The notes: a model not told the origin generated them from the letters alone. DNA of 64,000 nt from Bacteriovorax sp. BAL6_X (GCF_000443995.1 NZ_AUMC01000003.1:682001-746000); one strand, 5' to 3'; numbered from the stretch's first letter, positions 17,495 through 27,345 are shown. Program-made: numbers and translations.

Positions 17495-18213
17495 TGGCAT
17501 TCTATCTCGATACATATATTGCCCATCGTGGTTTGCACGACGACAAAAAACCTGAAAATACAATGGCCGCTTTCAAGGCGGCCATTAAATATAATTACGC
17601 TATTGAATTAGACGTCCACTTATCAAGTGATGGCCATGTGGTGGTCTTTCATGATGAAACTCTTGAGCGTCTAACTGGTAGCAACGGAAAGGTCTCTCAG
17701 TACACGCTTGATAGCCTAAAGCAACTCTATATCAAAGAAACAAAAGAGAAGATTCCAACGCTTAAGGAAGTTTTGGAGTTAGTAAACGGGCAAGTTCCAC
17801 TTATTATTGAACTTAAGGTTTTTGAGCATACAGGAGAGCTTGAGTCAGAAGTGATGAAGGTCCTTCAAGGATATGAAGGGGATTATACAATTCAATCCTT
17901 TAATCCATTTACCTTAAAGTGGTTTCGCAAGCACTATCCGGCCGTGATCTTAGGCCTTCTTGTCACAAGAGACTTTAGTGACACGACTCTAAACCCTCTC
18001 AAGCAGAAGCTCTTAGAAAATATGACTTTCATTCCTGTTATCAGGCCTGACTATATTGGCCTTGATATCGACACATACTCAAAGGTACAGCTTAGTATCA
18101 TCAAACATTTTACTTTTAATAAAATTGTCTTTTGGACAGTAAGAACTAAAGAACAAATGAGGACAGCTAAGCGTTTAGGTGCTAATATAATATTTGAAAA
18201 TATTAAACCTTGA
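17494..18213 (+). CDS. Glycerophosphodiester phosphodiesterase
   Basis: A 239-residue GDPD-domain enzyme without signal peptide, like cytoplasmic UgpQ. It hydrolyses glycerophosphodiesters to glycerol-3-phosphate and an alcohol. Motifs: IAHRGLHDDKKPENTMAAF (catalytic His-Arg and Glu-Asn), IELDVHLSSDGHVVVFHDETLERLTG (metal ligands and second catalytic His), LIIELK and YTIQSFNPFTLKWFR, and a C-terminal VFWTVRTKEQM. Start overlaps the cytochrome stop by one base. It could follow phospholipid turnover, fitting the lysophospholipid enzyme elsewhere in the window. Confidence 0.93.
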   Translation: MAFYLDTYIAHRGLHDDKKPENTMAAFKAAIKYNYAIELDVHLSSDGHVVVFHDETLERLTGSNGKVSQYTLDSLKQLYIKETKEKIPTLKEVLELVNGQVPLIIELKVFEHTGELESEVMKVLQGYEGDYTIQSFNPFTLKWFRKHYPAVILGLLVTRDFSDTTLNPLKQKLLENMTFIPVIRPDYIGLDIDTYSKVQLSIIKHFTFNKIVFWTVRTKEQMRTAKRLGANIIFENIKP

Positions 18214-18221
18214 GTTAATTT

Positions 18222-18878
18222 ATGAAAAAAATCGTAATTGCAATAATCATACTTGCCATCGCAGCCGGTGGTGCCTACTTCTTTAATTCTCAACAATCAA
18301 ATTTAAAAACAGCTAAAGACAATGAGGCCAAGGATATTATGACCTCTAAAATTCAAGTTGTTGAATTTGAGGATATGCCAGCTAAGAAGATTACTGCTGG
18401 CAATGATGATAGTGCTGAGGCCGTTGAAGCTAATGATGATGGGACAAAGTTAGAGCTGGACGTCGTTGACGATGAGGATCTTGAGAGAAGGCTAGAGGCC
18501 AAAGAGGAAGAGTTTGATCGTCTTGAAGAAGAATGGCTGAAAAATGTAAAAGAGCTCTTCATTTCTGAACTTGGCCTTACTGAGAGAGAATATAAAGACT
18601 ATTTGAATATGAGAGAAGGTCTCTTTAACGATAAGGTATCGGCGTTTGAAGAAATGCATGAACAGTTAGAAGAGAAGTACGGTGAAAACTACACTTACAA
18701 TCCGACTGAAGAAGAGATGGCCTTTGATCGCGAAATTCAAAAGAAATATGATGACCTTCTGTTAGAAAAAGTCGGAAAGGATGCCTTTATAAAATATCTT
18801 GAATTAAGAGATCGCACTAATGAGAGAATCTTAGAGTCAACAAAGGCAAATGATGCTGCGATGCTAATGGAGTTCTAG
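18222..18878 (+). CDS. Acidic single-pass membrane or secreted protein, unknown
   Basis: A 218-residue protein with one N-terminal hydrophobic helix (IVIAIIILAIAAGGAYFF) followed by a very acidic, helix-prone region. A Glu-rich coiled-coil-like part (about residues 85-115) precedes a Glu/Lys-rich helical C-terminal part. Most of the protein is probably periplasmic. No domain recognised. It is 8 bases after the GDPD gene and 8 before the NUDIX gene, so it is part of the operon. Confidence 0.7.
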   Translation: MKKIVIAIIILAIAAGGAYFFNSQQSNLKTAKDNEAKDIMTSKIQVVEFEDMPAKKITAGNDDSAEAVEANDDGTKLELDVVDDEDLERRLEAKEEEFDRLEEEWLKNVKELFISELGLTEREYKDYLNMREGLFNDKVSAFEEMHEQLEEKYGENYTYNPTEEEMAFDREIQKKYDDLLLEKVGKDAFIKYLELRDRTNERILESTKANDAAMLMEF

Positions 18879-18886
18879 GAGTTTAG

Positions 18887-19417
18887 ATGGAAAAGTGGAT
18901 TATTAAAGAGAGAAAGAATGTCTATCGTGGCAATATCTTTTTATATGAAACCATTATTGCAACTCATCCAACAAAGCCAATTGGCGCAGGCCCTTATGAT
19001 ATTATCCGTCTTGCCGACTGGGTAAATATTGTCGCCATTACCGAAGATGATAAAGTCGTTCTTGTTAAGCAGTACCGCTTTGGTAAGGATGTTATCACAA
19101 TAGAGACTCCGGCCGGAGCTGTTGAGCGCGGTGAAGATCCACTTGCTGCTGCAAAGAGAGAGCTGGAGGAAGAGACTGGCTATATCAGTGATGAGTGGGA
19201 GAGTCTTGGTCCGGTAAGTGTTAACCCTGCTTTCTTGAGCAACACTGCTCACTTCTACCTTGCTAAAAATTGTCGTCCTGATGGAAAACAAAATTTTGAT
19301 GAAGACGAGGATATCGAATTAGAATTTGTTCCTGTCGCTGAACTCAAAGAGAAGCTAAAGGAAGTCGATCACTCTTTATCTGAGCTTTGTCTAAGTCGAT
19401 ATCTCCTTCAGTCTTGA
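18887..19417 (+). CDS. NUDIX hydrolase (ADP-ribose pyrophosphatase-like)
   Basis: A 176-residue protein with a complete NUDIX box GAVERGEDPLAAAKRELEEETGY, fitting the pattern GX5EX7REUXEEXGU. The N-terminal beta-rich part (VYRGNIFLYETIIA) and the AVVLVKQYRFG-type segment (VVLVKQYRFGKDVITIETPAG) are as in ADP-ribose/nucleotide-sugar pyrophosphatases. Cytoplasmic. Last gene of the rightward cluster; it converges on the NYN protein with one base between stops. Confidence 0.92.
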   Translation: MEKWIIKERKNVYRGNIFLYETIIATHPTKPIGAGPYDIIRLADWVNIVAITEDDKVVLVKQYRFGKDVITIETPAGAVERGEDPLAAAKRELEEETGYISDEWESLGPVSVNPAFLSNTAHFYLAKNCRPDGKQNFDEDEDIELEFVPVAELKEKLKEVDHSLSELCLSRYLLQS

Positions 19418-19418
19418 G

Positions 19419-19940
19419 TTAGTTACGCTTATTCTTACTATACTTCTTTGGCCTTGCCTGTCTTGATTGACCTTGCAGTTCAAACCAATCACTTTCATCA
19501 ATTTCATGATAATAATCGGCTTCTTCCACAAGAAGGCTAGAAGTCGTTTCTGGGATCGAGGCGATTTCAACACGAACACCTTCTGATCTTAAGTGGCGAA
19601 CAAGCTCGATATAGTCAGAGTCTCCTGAAAGGATGATAATTGTATCAACTTTTGAGGCCAGCTGTGTCGCTTTAATAGTCAGAGGGATATCAGCACTCTT
19701 GTGGCAAGGGATAACCGAACCGTAGTAGTGATTATGTAATCGCTCAGTAAGTTTAGAAGAGATATTCTTACCCTCTCTAAAATAGATCAGGCGGTTCAGA
19801 CCGCGATTATCTAGGAGTTTTGGGATGAGCGTATCAAAATTAACCATCGTATTTGAGTTATTTGTTACGCTGTGAATACTTCTTTCGATATTGTTGCCAT
19901 CGATTAGGATGGCAACAGTTTGATTAATGAAAATTTCCAT
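19419..19940 (-). CDS. NYN/LabA-like (DUF88) ribonuclease-fold protein
   Basis: A PIN-like NYN domain protein of about 173 residues. Conserved acidic positions are in AILIDGNNIERS, HKSADIPLTIKA and ILSGDSDYIELVRHLRSEGVRVEI, the expected metal-binding cluster of this RNase fold. A basic C-terminal tail (RQARPKKYSKNKRN) may bind RNA. An in-frame GTG at 19952 exists but has no spacing to its SD; ATG at 19940 is preferred. The start overlaps the end of the large lipoprotein gene, so expression is probably coupled. RNA substrate unknown. Confidence 0.85.
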   Translation of the reverse strand: MEIFINQTVAILIDGNNIERSIHSVTNNSNTMVNFDTLIPKLLDNRGLNRLIYFREGKNISSKLTERLHNHYYGSVIPCHKSADIPLTIKATQLASKVDTIIILSGDSDYIELVRHLRSEGVRVEIASIPETTSSLLVEEADYYHEIDESDWFELQGQSRQARPKKYSKNKRN

Positions 19941-22900
19941 AAAATGCTTCACTTCCGTTTGATTGAACGTAGTCAGCGTGACATTGCTTAATTTGCGCTT
20001 CGATCATTTCAATACTTAGTCCCTTGAAAATCTCGTTTAGCTCATCTTCATCAACATCAGATCTACCGAGTGCACAAGCTGCCAATTCTTCCTTAAACAT
20101 AATTGAAGGATCCTCTGGCTTTCGCTTGTCTACTAAGAATCTTAGTAGCTCACTGATATCAAGACGCTTGGCCTCAAAATCATTAAAGTATTTCTTAAAC
20201 CACACATGAGTCCAGGCGATATTAATCGCACCCGGGTCTTTGTGGTACTTTAATAGGTAGAAGAATGCTGTACGTCCAAAGGTCTTTAATTTACCTTTTA
20301 GTTTAGCAATACTAATGATTGCGTTTTTATATGCATTCTTGTAACCGCGATCTAGTTCACCACGGTCCAATTTATTATCTGCGTTTCTATCAAAACGAAT
20401 ATAAGTCGATTCGATATTTAACATTGCTCCAAGTACAAGTGTGAAGTCTTTCTTTCTCCACCAAATTTTATCAACGTCTTCAACACTTCTTGAGAAGATC
20501 TCAACACCTTTGATAAACTCAACAACGTGTTCTCTGCTATTGTTGTTTACGTATTCTTTAAGACGAGGGAAGTACTTAGAAAGGTTTAGCTCTCTCTCTC
20601 CAAATAACTTATCAAAGAATTTTGTACGAATACACTTTGAGTCCATCACTGAGAAGCCTGCTTCATCAATTCTAGTATCACATTCTTTTTCTTCGTATAG
20701 ATTCTCTTCGATCAGAGTTGTAATCTTTGCTGCTGTAAAGATCAGTTCAATGAACTCACTCACTTCATCAAGGTTGATGAAAAGGTCACCACCAGAAGTT
20801 GCCTGGAAGAGATCTGATAGAAGAAGAATATTCTCACCAAAAGTCTTAAAATCTTCTGTCCACAGTCCCATCTCTTCAAGAGCGGCCTTTAGTCCAACTA
20901 GGGCATTGTTAAGTTGGTTATCAGATAGGCCCTTCGATAGTCTTGGAGGAGTTGTGTCGCCTTCTGTCTTGTAGCCCTCAAGCACATGCGGAAGCACATT
21001 TCTAAAGAGCATGATTGAGTTGAATCCTGTTTTGTTTCTAACGATATCTGCTTGATAAGTTGGGAAGCCATCTTTATTTCTAAAGTAGCGGTAGTCGCGC
21101 GCAACTTTCGTAAACTCTTCAATTAGAACGACATATGATCTCTTCGTTATTAGCTTATACTCTGGAACTTCTTTTTCCGTTGGGTACTCTCGACGATCAA
21201 TATATAACGGCTTAGGGGTATTCATTCTTTTGTTAAAGAATTGGAAAGTCGAATCTGAGAATAGAAGTGTTTCAAATGCGCTATCTGCAATATCAAGAAT
21301 GCGATTAACAGCATCACTTGTAATCATAAGGTCAAAATTTTCACTTCCCGGAGGATCGATTTCTGTACAAATCCACTTAGAACTACCTTGCTTATCTGCA
21401 TCGTAAGCAGGGTTTGGCTTACATGGAATTGGATACATAAGCTCCGAGCGTGGGATTGGATCAAAAATACGCTGAGTAAAGTCAATTAGTGTGCGCTTAA
21501 AGTTTGAAAGCTTTAGTAGCTCACTTTCATCTTTAGGAGTATCTGACTTGCGATTAATTTCTTTAATTAGCTCATCACCAAATGAAAGAATCTCTTTTGC
21601 TGTAAAGTAATTCTTCTTTTCAGTTATAGGGTGGAAGATTGAGCGAGTCTTACGTAGAAGCTCAAGAACCTTCGCCGTATTCTGTACTGACTGAGTCTCA
21701 TCTGAGAAGTCTGTGAAGAATGCATCATAAAGAACTTCTGCAAGAGTTTGTGACTTTTCAGTTAGGTGATAAAGATCATCACGATTTAAAATAAGGTTAT
21801 TGCCACCAAGAACTAGGCCTTTAAGGGCCATGGCCTCTGAGTAAAGCTTCCAGTTAAATGGTTCCTTAAACATTCCACCTGACTCTTTAAGGCGAGCGAT
21901 TAGTGATTTAATAAGTCCATCTTGATTAATAAAGTCCTTATCAAGAAGGTAATTTGCTAATTCAGTTTTAATTGAAAGGAATTGGTTTACATATTCCTTA
22001 CGCGAGATAACTTTTCTGGCCGTTTTTGAACCGTCATCTTTAAAAAGCTTAACATTCTCAATATGCATATCAAGGAATGCTAGGTAGCGATAAACAATAG
22101 CAACTACATTTACTGTCGATTTAAATTGTTTAAATGAAAGATAATCAACTTCTGGCGGAAGTCTTAAAATATTATCTTTATAATTAAGAACAAGGTTCTT
22201 AATAGCGATCCCTTTATCAAGATCTTCAGGCTTATTAAAGAATTGTTCAATCAGCTTATTAATATCTGTAATTGTAATAACTTGATCATTTTCAAGCTCA
22301 TTTAGAATAAGGTCTTGAACAGATCTAACCTGAGCTAGGAAGAAGTTATTCTTCTCTAGTGGAGTCTTTTCTAGGTATTCCTTAGCTAGATATTTCAGGT
22401 CAAAGAATAGGGCCGCAAGAGGATCTGTCTTTGATAGAAGCGTCATAAGCTCCGGGAAAAGAAGTGTTTCGCGGCTACCACCTGTTGTAACAACTTTGAG
22501 TGCCATAAATGACTTAACAACGTCTTCGATAAGATCAATATCATAAAGCTTGATTGTGTCATTAGCGAATTTAAGAACATTCATTTCGTGATTACGAGGA
22601 ATCGAGATATCCTCGTCTAAAAGCTTCTTTGCATTCTCACTTAGGCGTCCAACTTCTGCACGGAATTGCTTCTTAATTTCAATTTTACTATTAAAATCCT
22701 TGTCTTCGATCTCCTTAACAAGATCATTTAAGATGTTTACTGATTCAAAAGATCTTAGTGCAACGTTAACGACACCAAGTGATAGCTCAACATCAGCATA
22801 AGAGAAGACTTCTGGATTTCCACGAATTAGGTCTCTTTTTGCATAACGAATAAGTGACTTAAGTTTAACGTTAGTATCTTTATTAGTACCAAGAATTGTC

Positions 22901-23880
22901 GAAATAAAGTCATCATCTTCGTTAAAGAATTCATCAATGATATTGTTGATATCGGCAATCGTAATAATATTTTCTTCTTTCTGGTGCTCGTAAACAAAGA
23001 GCTTCAGCTCTTCAAGATTATTTGCAAGCTTGTTAAAGTATTCAGAACCATCTTCAAAGTATTCCTTCTTAAGGAAGAAGATATCAATTGTGTTTTGTAA
23101 GAAAACTGGGAAGAAAGTGAATAGCTGGGCAAACTCATCAGAGTCAACGTAGATACGTGAACCACCAAGAAATAGCTTCTTAGCAAATAGTAGTGAGTTT
23201 AGAAGTTCCTTACCAAGTTTGAAGTCTTTAAGGTCTCTCGTAATATCGAGAATTAGACTTTGAATATCAATGGCCTGTGCAGGGCCAGGAATTTGTTGAA
23301 GGATTTCATTTAGGTTTGCAGAAAAAGCATCGGCCTGTGCTCTAAGGATCGCCGAAGTCTTATAATAATCTTCTTTTGATTTTACATCTTGTAGCTCTTT
23401 TACTGTGGCTACAATCTTAACTGCTGAGCGGTTAAATTCTTTTAGGATTTGAAAGAATGAATCAATCTTTGTTCGAGACATTTGTCCCGGGATATCTCTT
23501 TGTAGAAGAGTGTTCAGTTTGAAAAGAAGGTCTAAGCCTTCAATAATATCGTCAGCAGAACCAGCTGGATTATTCATATATTTACGAGCAAATTTCACGA
23601 TATCTTCACGGAAGAAGAAACGATTATCTCTGGACTCAACATATTTGAATTTATTCAGAGTATCTTGGACGCAATTAAGATCTTTTTCGATATTAATTTC
23701 GAATAGCTTTTTGATACGATCCGTGTCAATTTTGCAACTAGCTGAAATTCCGTCATACTCAGCGATATCTGCACCCTCGACAGGGTCATCATTGATGAAA
23801 CCACAAGACGAAACTAGTAGCGCTACCAGAAGGTAGGCAATGAAATCTCGTAATTTCAGTAACTTAGTGTGTTTGGTCAT
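19924..23880 (-). CDS. Very large repeat-containing lipoprotein with EF-hand
   Basis: A 1318-residue lipoprotein (lipobox LLVALLVSSC near residue 26). Not recognised as a named family. Four internal repeats are visible, each opening with a Gly-Gly turn and a short beta segment plus acidic residues: GGSRIYVDSDEF (about residue 239), GGSRETLLFPEL (467), GGNNLILNRDDL (692) and GGDLFINLDEV (1030). Within repeats 1 and 2 a shared ITIADINNIIDEFF / ITITDINKLIEQFF segment follows about 70 residues on. A textbook EF-hand loop DRNADNKLDRGE lies near residue 1164. ATG at 23880 follows GAGGGAATT and beats the TTG at 23895. Probably a surface or periplasmic calcium-binding scaffold. Confidence 0.85.
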   Translation of the reverse strand: MTKHTKLLKLRDFIAYLLVALLVSSCGFINDDPVEGADIAEYDGISASCKIDTDRIKKLFEINIEKDLNCVQDTLNKFKYVESRDNRFFFREDIVKFARKYMNNPAGSADDIIEGLDLLFKLNTLLQRDIPGQMSRTKIDSFFQILKEFNRSAVKIVATVKELQDVKSKEDYYKTSAILRAQADAFSANLNEILQQIPGPAQAIDIQSLILDITRDLKDFKLGKELLNSLLFAKKLFLGGSRIYVDSDEFAQLFTFFPVFLQNTIDIFFLKKEYFEDGSEYFNKLANNLEELKLFVYEHQKEENIITIADINNIIDEFFNEDDDFISTILGTNKDTNVKLKSLIRYAKRDLIRGNPEVFSYADVELSLGVVNVALRSFESVNILNDLVKEIEDKDFNSKIEIKKQFRAEVGRLSENAKKLLDEDISIPRNHEMNVLKFANDTIKLYDIDLIEDVVKSFMALKVVTTGGSRETLLFPELMTLLSKTDPLAALFFDLKYLAKEYLEKTPLEKNNFFLAQVRSVQDLILNELENDQVITITDINKLIEQFFNKPEDLDKGIAIKNLVLNYKDNILRLPPEVDYLSFKQFKSTVNVVAIVYRYLAFLDMHIENVKLFKDDGSKTARKVISRKEYVNQFLSIKTELANYLLDKDFINQDGLIKSLIARLKESGGMFKEPFNWKLYSEAMALKGLVLGGNNLILNRDDLYHLTEKSQTLAEVLYDAFFTDFSDETQSVQNTAKVLELLRKTRSIFHPITEKKNYFTAKEILSFGDELIKEINRKSDTPKDESELLKLSNFKRTLIDFTQRIFDPIPRSELMYPIPCKPNPAYDADKQGSSKWICTEIDPPGSENFDLMITSDAVNRILDIADSAFETLLFSDSTFQFFNKRMNTPKPLYIDRREYPTEKEVPEYKLITKRSYVVLIEEFTKVARDYRYFRNKDGFPTYQADIVRNKTGFNSIMLFRNVLPHVLEGYKTEGDTTPPRLSKGLSDNQLNNALVGLKAALEEMGLWTEDFKTFGENILLLSDLFQATSGGDLFINLDEVSEFIELIFTAAKITTLIEENLYEEKECDTRIDEAGFSVMDSKCIRTKFFDKLFGERELNLSKYFPRLKEYVNNNSREHVVEFIKGVEIFSRSVEDVDKIWWRKKDFTLVLGAMLNIESTYIRFDRNADNKLDRGELDRGYKNAYKNAIISIAKLKGKLKTFGRTAFFYLLKYHKDPGAINIAWTHVWFKKYFNDFEAKRLDISELLRFLVDKRKPEDPSIMFKEELAACALGRSDVDEDELNEIFKGLSIEMIEAQIKQCHADYVQSNGSEAFYGNFH

Positions 23881-23969
23881 AATTCCCTCACCCAAATTCT
23901 AGAAAATTTCTAGTTAAATGAAAAGGAATAACCGAATATTTTGAAATGTTTTTACAGACTGCGTTAAAA

Positions 23970-24012
23970 GTGTACACAATTCCTAACGGTATACTGTCAA
24001 AAGTGTTAACAC
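23970..24012. promoter_or_regulatory. Paired GTGT-n-ACAC palindromes in a divergent promoter
   Basis: GTGTACAC (23970-23977) and GTGTTAACAC (24003-24012), each preceded by AAA, lie between the divergent large lipoprotein and outer-membrane barrel genes. Two similar palindromes 33 bases apart suggest a dimeric repressor or activator site. Confidence 0.4.
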
Positions 24013-24083
24013 CTAAGGTAATAGCTACCAAATCCGAGTTAAAAGCTTCTATTTACGAATCTTTTCTGATTTAATTAACTTTA

Positions 24084-25436
24084 ATGAATAAATTCATCAA
24101 AAAAGTTACATTATTATGCGTGTCGTTATCTGGCCTTGCTGTCTACGCACAGCTTGATGGAAGCGTATCTTATGAGAAATTCCAGCGATTAAATGATCCA
24201 GCTAAGAAGTCAGAGTATGATGACTGGGCCCAGATTGAAGGAAGTTACGAGACAAGAGCATGGAATGGAAAAGTCTACGGTGAATTTGCAGCAAGGGCCT
24301 ATGTGACAAAAGAGCCTGCCTTTAATTTCTCTATGCCGGAAGCCTATATCGAGTTCAAAGATGAGGACAATCGTATCTCACTTGGGCGACAGCTTCTAAA
24401 GTGGAATGAGAATGAGGATTACTGGCTACTTAGTACCCTAAACCCTAATCAAGGTTTCTACTTACTTTCTGAAAAGAAGGAAGGTGTAGTAGGTATTCAA
24501 TACGACCGCAAATTTAATAAGAATCTAAATTTCTCAGTATTTTTCTCATACTTCTTTGTGCCAGGGATGAATCCAGGACTAGAGATTGAAAGTGGGAATG
24601 TATCGAGTAAGAGTGAGTGGGTAAGACTTCCTCCAAAGTACACGGTACTTGAAGGTAATGTTCTTCCTCTTTATTACACTATTGATATGCCTAATATCTA
24701 TAATGACGTTGTAAAGAATAAGTCACTTGGATTTAGACTTTCTGGAACTAATGAAGAGAAGAGTTCTGAAATTTCGGCCTTCTTTATCTATAAGCCGCAA
24801 AATAGTCTGCAGATGAATGCTGATGCTCGTTTTGATCAAGATCGCGATGTCATTGCCGTTGATGCTTCACCAGTTGTTAACCACCATCTTTATTATGGGA
24901 TTCAATACAAGCAACAATTAGGTGACGTGCAAATGGTTGCTGGTGTTGATATGAGTGACCCGACAGCTACTTTTGGAAATGACTTTAAGGTTGTAGATTT
25001 TAGTCGAGAAGAAAATAAGAAATTTGAATCAGAATATTTCAATATCGAGCCTAACTACGAAAAAGAGAGTTACGCTTCTATCTCATTTAACGTCAATCAA
25101 GGTTACTATATGTTTTCTTTAAACTATATCAACCTGCTTACTAATAATGAACGTGGATCAGATGATTTCTTCTCTGATACGGCGAAGTGGAGTAATGCTC
25201 TTGGTATGCGTGGCCGTTATTACTTTAATGACTTCATCAATGTGATGGGAGATTTAAAATATGACTTTGATCGCGATGATATTATCTTAAAAGCTGAAGC
25301 GACTTATGCTTTCTGGCGTGGTGCTGCTAGTTTAAATTTAGGTGCCGAGCTGATTAAGTCGCCAAATAAGAATTCTTATTGGTCAGCTTATCGAGCTAAC
25401 GACACCATTTATTCTTCACTTAAATTTGCTTTCTAG
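24084..25436 (+). CDS. Outer-membrane beta-barrel protein
   Basis: A 450-residue protein with a signal peptide (MNKFIKKVTLLCVSLSGLAVYA) and alternating hydrophobic/polar beta strands rich in Tyr, Phe and Asn, ending in an aromatic residue (SSLKFAF), the usual barrel-assembly signal. An early ISLGRQLLKWNENEDYWLLS segment resembles porin-like barrels in which an inner loop lines the pore. No exact family recognised; substrate unknown. It is divergent from the large lipoprotein and the two may share regulation through the palindromes between them. Confidence 0.8.
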   Translation: MNKFIKKVTLLCVSLSGLAVYAQLDGSVSYEKFQRLNDPAKKSEYDDWAQIEGSYETRAWNGKVYGEFAARAYVTKEPAFNFSMPEAYIEFKDEDNRISLGRQLLKWNENEDYWLLSTLNPNQGFYLLSEKKEGVVGIQYDRKFNKNLNFSVFFSYFFVPGMNPGLEIESGNVSSKSEWVRLPPKYTVLEGNVLPLYYTIDMPNIYNDVVKNKSLGFRLSGTNEEKSSEISAFFIYKPQNSLQMNADARFDQDRDVIAVDASPVVNHHLYYGIQYKQQLGDVQMVAGVDMSDPTATFGNDFKVVDFSREENKKFESEYFNIEPNYEKESYASISFNVNQGYYMFSLNYINLLTNNERGSDDFFSDTAKWSNALGMRGRYYFNDFINVMGDLKYDFDRDDIILKAEATYAFWRGAASLNLGAELIKSPNKNSYWSAYRANDTIYSSLKFAF

Positions 25437-25437
25437 T

Positions 25438-27201
25438 TTAGACTGCTCCTGTCTGAACATTCCAAAGAGCTTTATATAATCCTTCTTGAGCGATGAGTTC
25501 TTCATGAGTTCCACGTTGCTCAATTTTTCCTTCATTTAATACGCAGATTTGATCTGCATGAATAATTGTCGAAAGCCTGTGGGCCACCATGACTGTTGTG
25601 CGCCCTTTTGTGATTGTCTTAAGAGAGCGCTGAATGGCCGCTTCTGTTTCATTATCGATGGCACTTGTGGCCTCGTCGAAAATGAAAAGCTTCGGATCTT
25701 TTAAAATGGCACGAGCAATGGCAATACGCTGCCTTTGGCCTCCTGAAAGTTTTTGTCCTCGCTCACCAACAATTGTCTGGTAACCATTTGGTAGAAGCTC
25801 TATAAAATCGTGGGCCTCAGCAAGCTTTGCCGCTCTCATAGCATCAACTTCAGATGCACCTTGTGAGCCATAGATGATATTTTCTAATACGCTTCCGTGA
25901 AAGAGATATGTTTCTTGCGAGACAAATCCAATATGTGAGCGAAGAGAGTTCTGCTTTAGATCGCGAATATTGTGGCCATCAAAGTTTACGGCCCCTGTTT
26001 GAGGATCATAGAAGCGTTGGAGAAGCTTTAACATTGTGGACTTTCCTGAACCTGTAGGACCTACAAGGGCAATGGTTTGGCCTTCATCAATTTTTAGATT
26101 GATATCTTTCAGACCTGTATTATCTTCTTCGTCGTATTTAAAGTTAATGCCACTAAACTCAACAGCGCCTTTAAATTCTTGAAGCTCCTTACCACCATCA
26201 GTTACTTTAACTTCTGTTTCAATTAACTCCATCACTCGAGATGTTGAGGCCATTGATCTTTGGTAAAGATCAAAAGTTTCACCAAGTCTTGTTAGTGGCC
26301 AAAGAAGTCTTTGAACTAAGAAGATTAGAACAGAGTAAGAACCTACTTCTAACTTTCCATCAAGAACGTCGATACCACCAATGATGAGAGTAAAGAGGAA
26401 TCCACATAGAACGGCCATTCTAATGATTGGGCTAAAAGAAGAAGAGACGCGAATGGCATCTTTATTGGCCTTAGCATATTGATTAGACTGCTTCTCTAGG
26501 CGATCGTACTCAAACTTTTGAGCAACGTAGGACTTAATCGTCATCATCCCTGCAATATTATTCACAAGCATGCTAGCAAGTAATCCAGCTTCGCTTCTAA
26601 CATTTTGATAACGAGGTTGTACTTTCTTTTGAAAGTAGAAACTTCCCCAAAGAATAAATGGCACTGGTGTCAGTGAGAGCAGGGCAATTTGAGGCGAAAG
26701 GTAAAAGAAGATTCCACCGATTGAAACAACAGTTGTTAGCGTTTGAATAATATCATTGGCGCCAACATCTAAAAAGCGTTCGAGTTGGTTGATATCATCA
26801 TTAAGAATTGTCGCTAAATTCCCAGAGTTATTATCTTGGTAGAAAGAAATATGTAGGTTTTGAAGATGGTCGTAGGCTTCCATTCGAAGATCATGTTGTA
26901 CTTCTTGGGCCAACCCACGCCACCATAATTTAAGAAGGTATTCAAAGAGGGACTCAAGGGCCCAGATCACAAATGTGAGAAAACCTAGGATATAGATTTG
27001 CTCGACCTTATCACTTACTCCCATGCCAGCAAGAAATGAGTCTTCTTGTTTGACGACAGTGTCAACGGCAAGACCAATTAACAGGGGAGGAGCAATGTCG
27101 AATACTTTATTTAAGATTGAAAAGAACGAGGCCGTATAGATTTGGCCGCGTTTATTTTTGAAATGATTAATTAATTTATGTAATGGGGATTGAGTTTCCA
27201 T
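25438..27201 (-). CDS. MsbA-like ABC exporter (permease-ATPase fusion)
   Basis: A 587-residue half-transporter. A six-helix type IV exporter domain spans residues about 15-320, and the nucleotide-binding domain has Walker A GPTGSGKST, Q-loop GFVSQETYLF, signature LSGGQRQRIAIARAIL, Walker B LFIFDEATSAID and H-loop VAHRLSTI. It should work as a homodimer exporting lipids, peptides or drugs. It stands alone, with an outer-membrane barrel gene converging from the left. No specific substrate motif. Confidence 0.94.
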   Translation of the reverse strand: METQSPLHKLINHFKNKRGQIYTASFFSILNKVFDIAPPLLIGLAVDTVVKQEDSFLAGMGVSDKVEQIYILGFLTFVIWALESLFEYLLKLWWRGLAQEVQHDLRMEAYDHLQNLHISFYQDNNSGNLATILNDDINQLERFLDVGANDIIQTLTTVVSIGGIFFYLSPQIALLSLTPVPFILWGSFYFQKKVQPRYQNVRSEAGLLASMLVNNIAGMMTIKSYVAQKFEYDRLEKQSNQYAKANKDAIRVSSSFSPIIRMAVLCGFLFTLIIGGIDVLDGKLEVGSYSVLIFLVQRLLWPLTRLGETFDLYQRSMASTSRVMELIETEVKVTDGGKELQEFKGAVEFSGINFKYDEEDNTGLKDINLKIDEGQTIALVGPTGSGKSTMLKLLQRFYDPQTGAVNFDGHNIRDLKQNSLRSHIGFVSQETYLFHGSVLENIIYGSQGASEVDAMRAAKLAEAHDFIELLPNGYQTIVGERGQKLSGGQRQRIAIARAILKDPKLFIFDEATSAIDNETEAAIQRSLKTITKGRTTVMVAHRLSTIIHADQICVLNEGKIEQRGTHEELIAQEGLYKALWNVQTGAV

Positions 27202-27269
27202 TTAAACCTCGTGAGCGTGAACTTTGTAGTGGGAGCATTATGGCCTAAATTTCTTAATTTGAAAAAGTT

Positions 27270-27324
27270 CCTCAGGTGTACTCAAATTATATTGAATCGA
27301 AGTGCTTGTTGAGTACACCTGAGG
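27270..27324 (-). terminator. Perfect 16-bp inverted repeat, probable terminator
   Basis: CCTCAGGTGTACTCAA (27270-27285) and its exact complement (27309-27324) flank a 23-base loop. On the minus strand it follows the XRE gene and is followed by AACTTTTT, fitting a terminator; its long perfect arms could also bind a protein near the ABC exporter promoter. Confidence 0.6.
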
Positions 27325-27345
27325 GGAATCGAAGTCACCCTGTAA

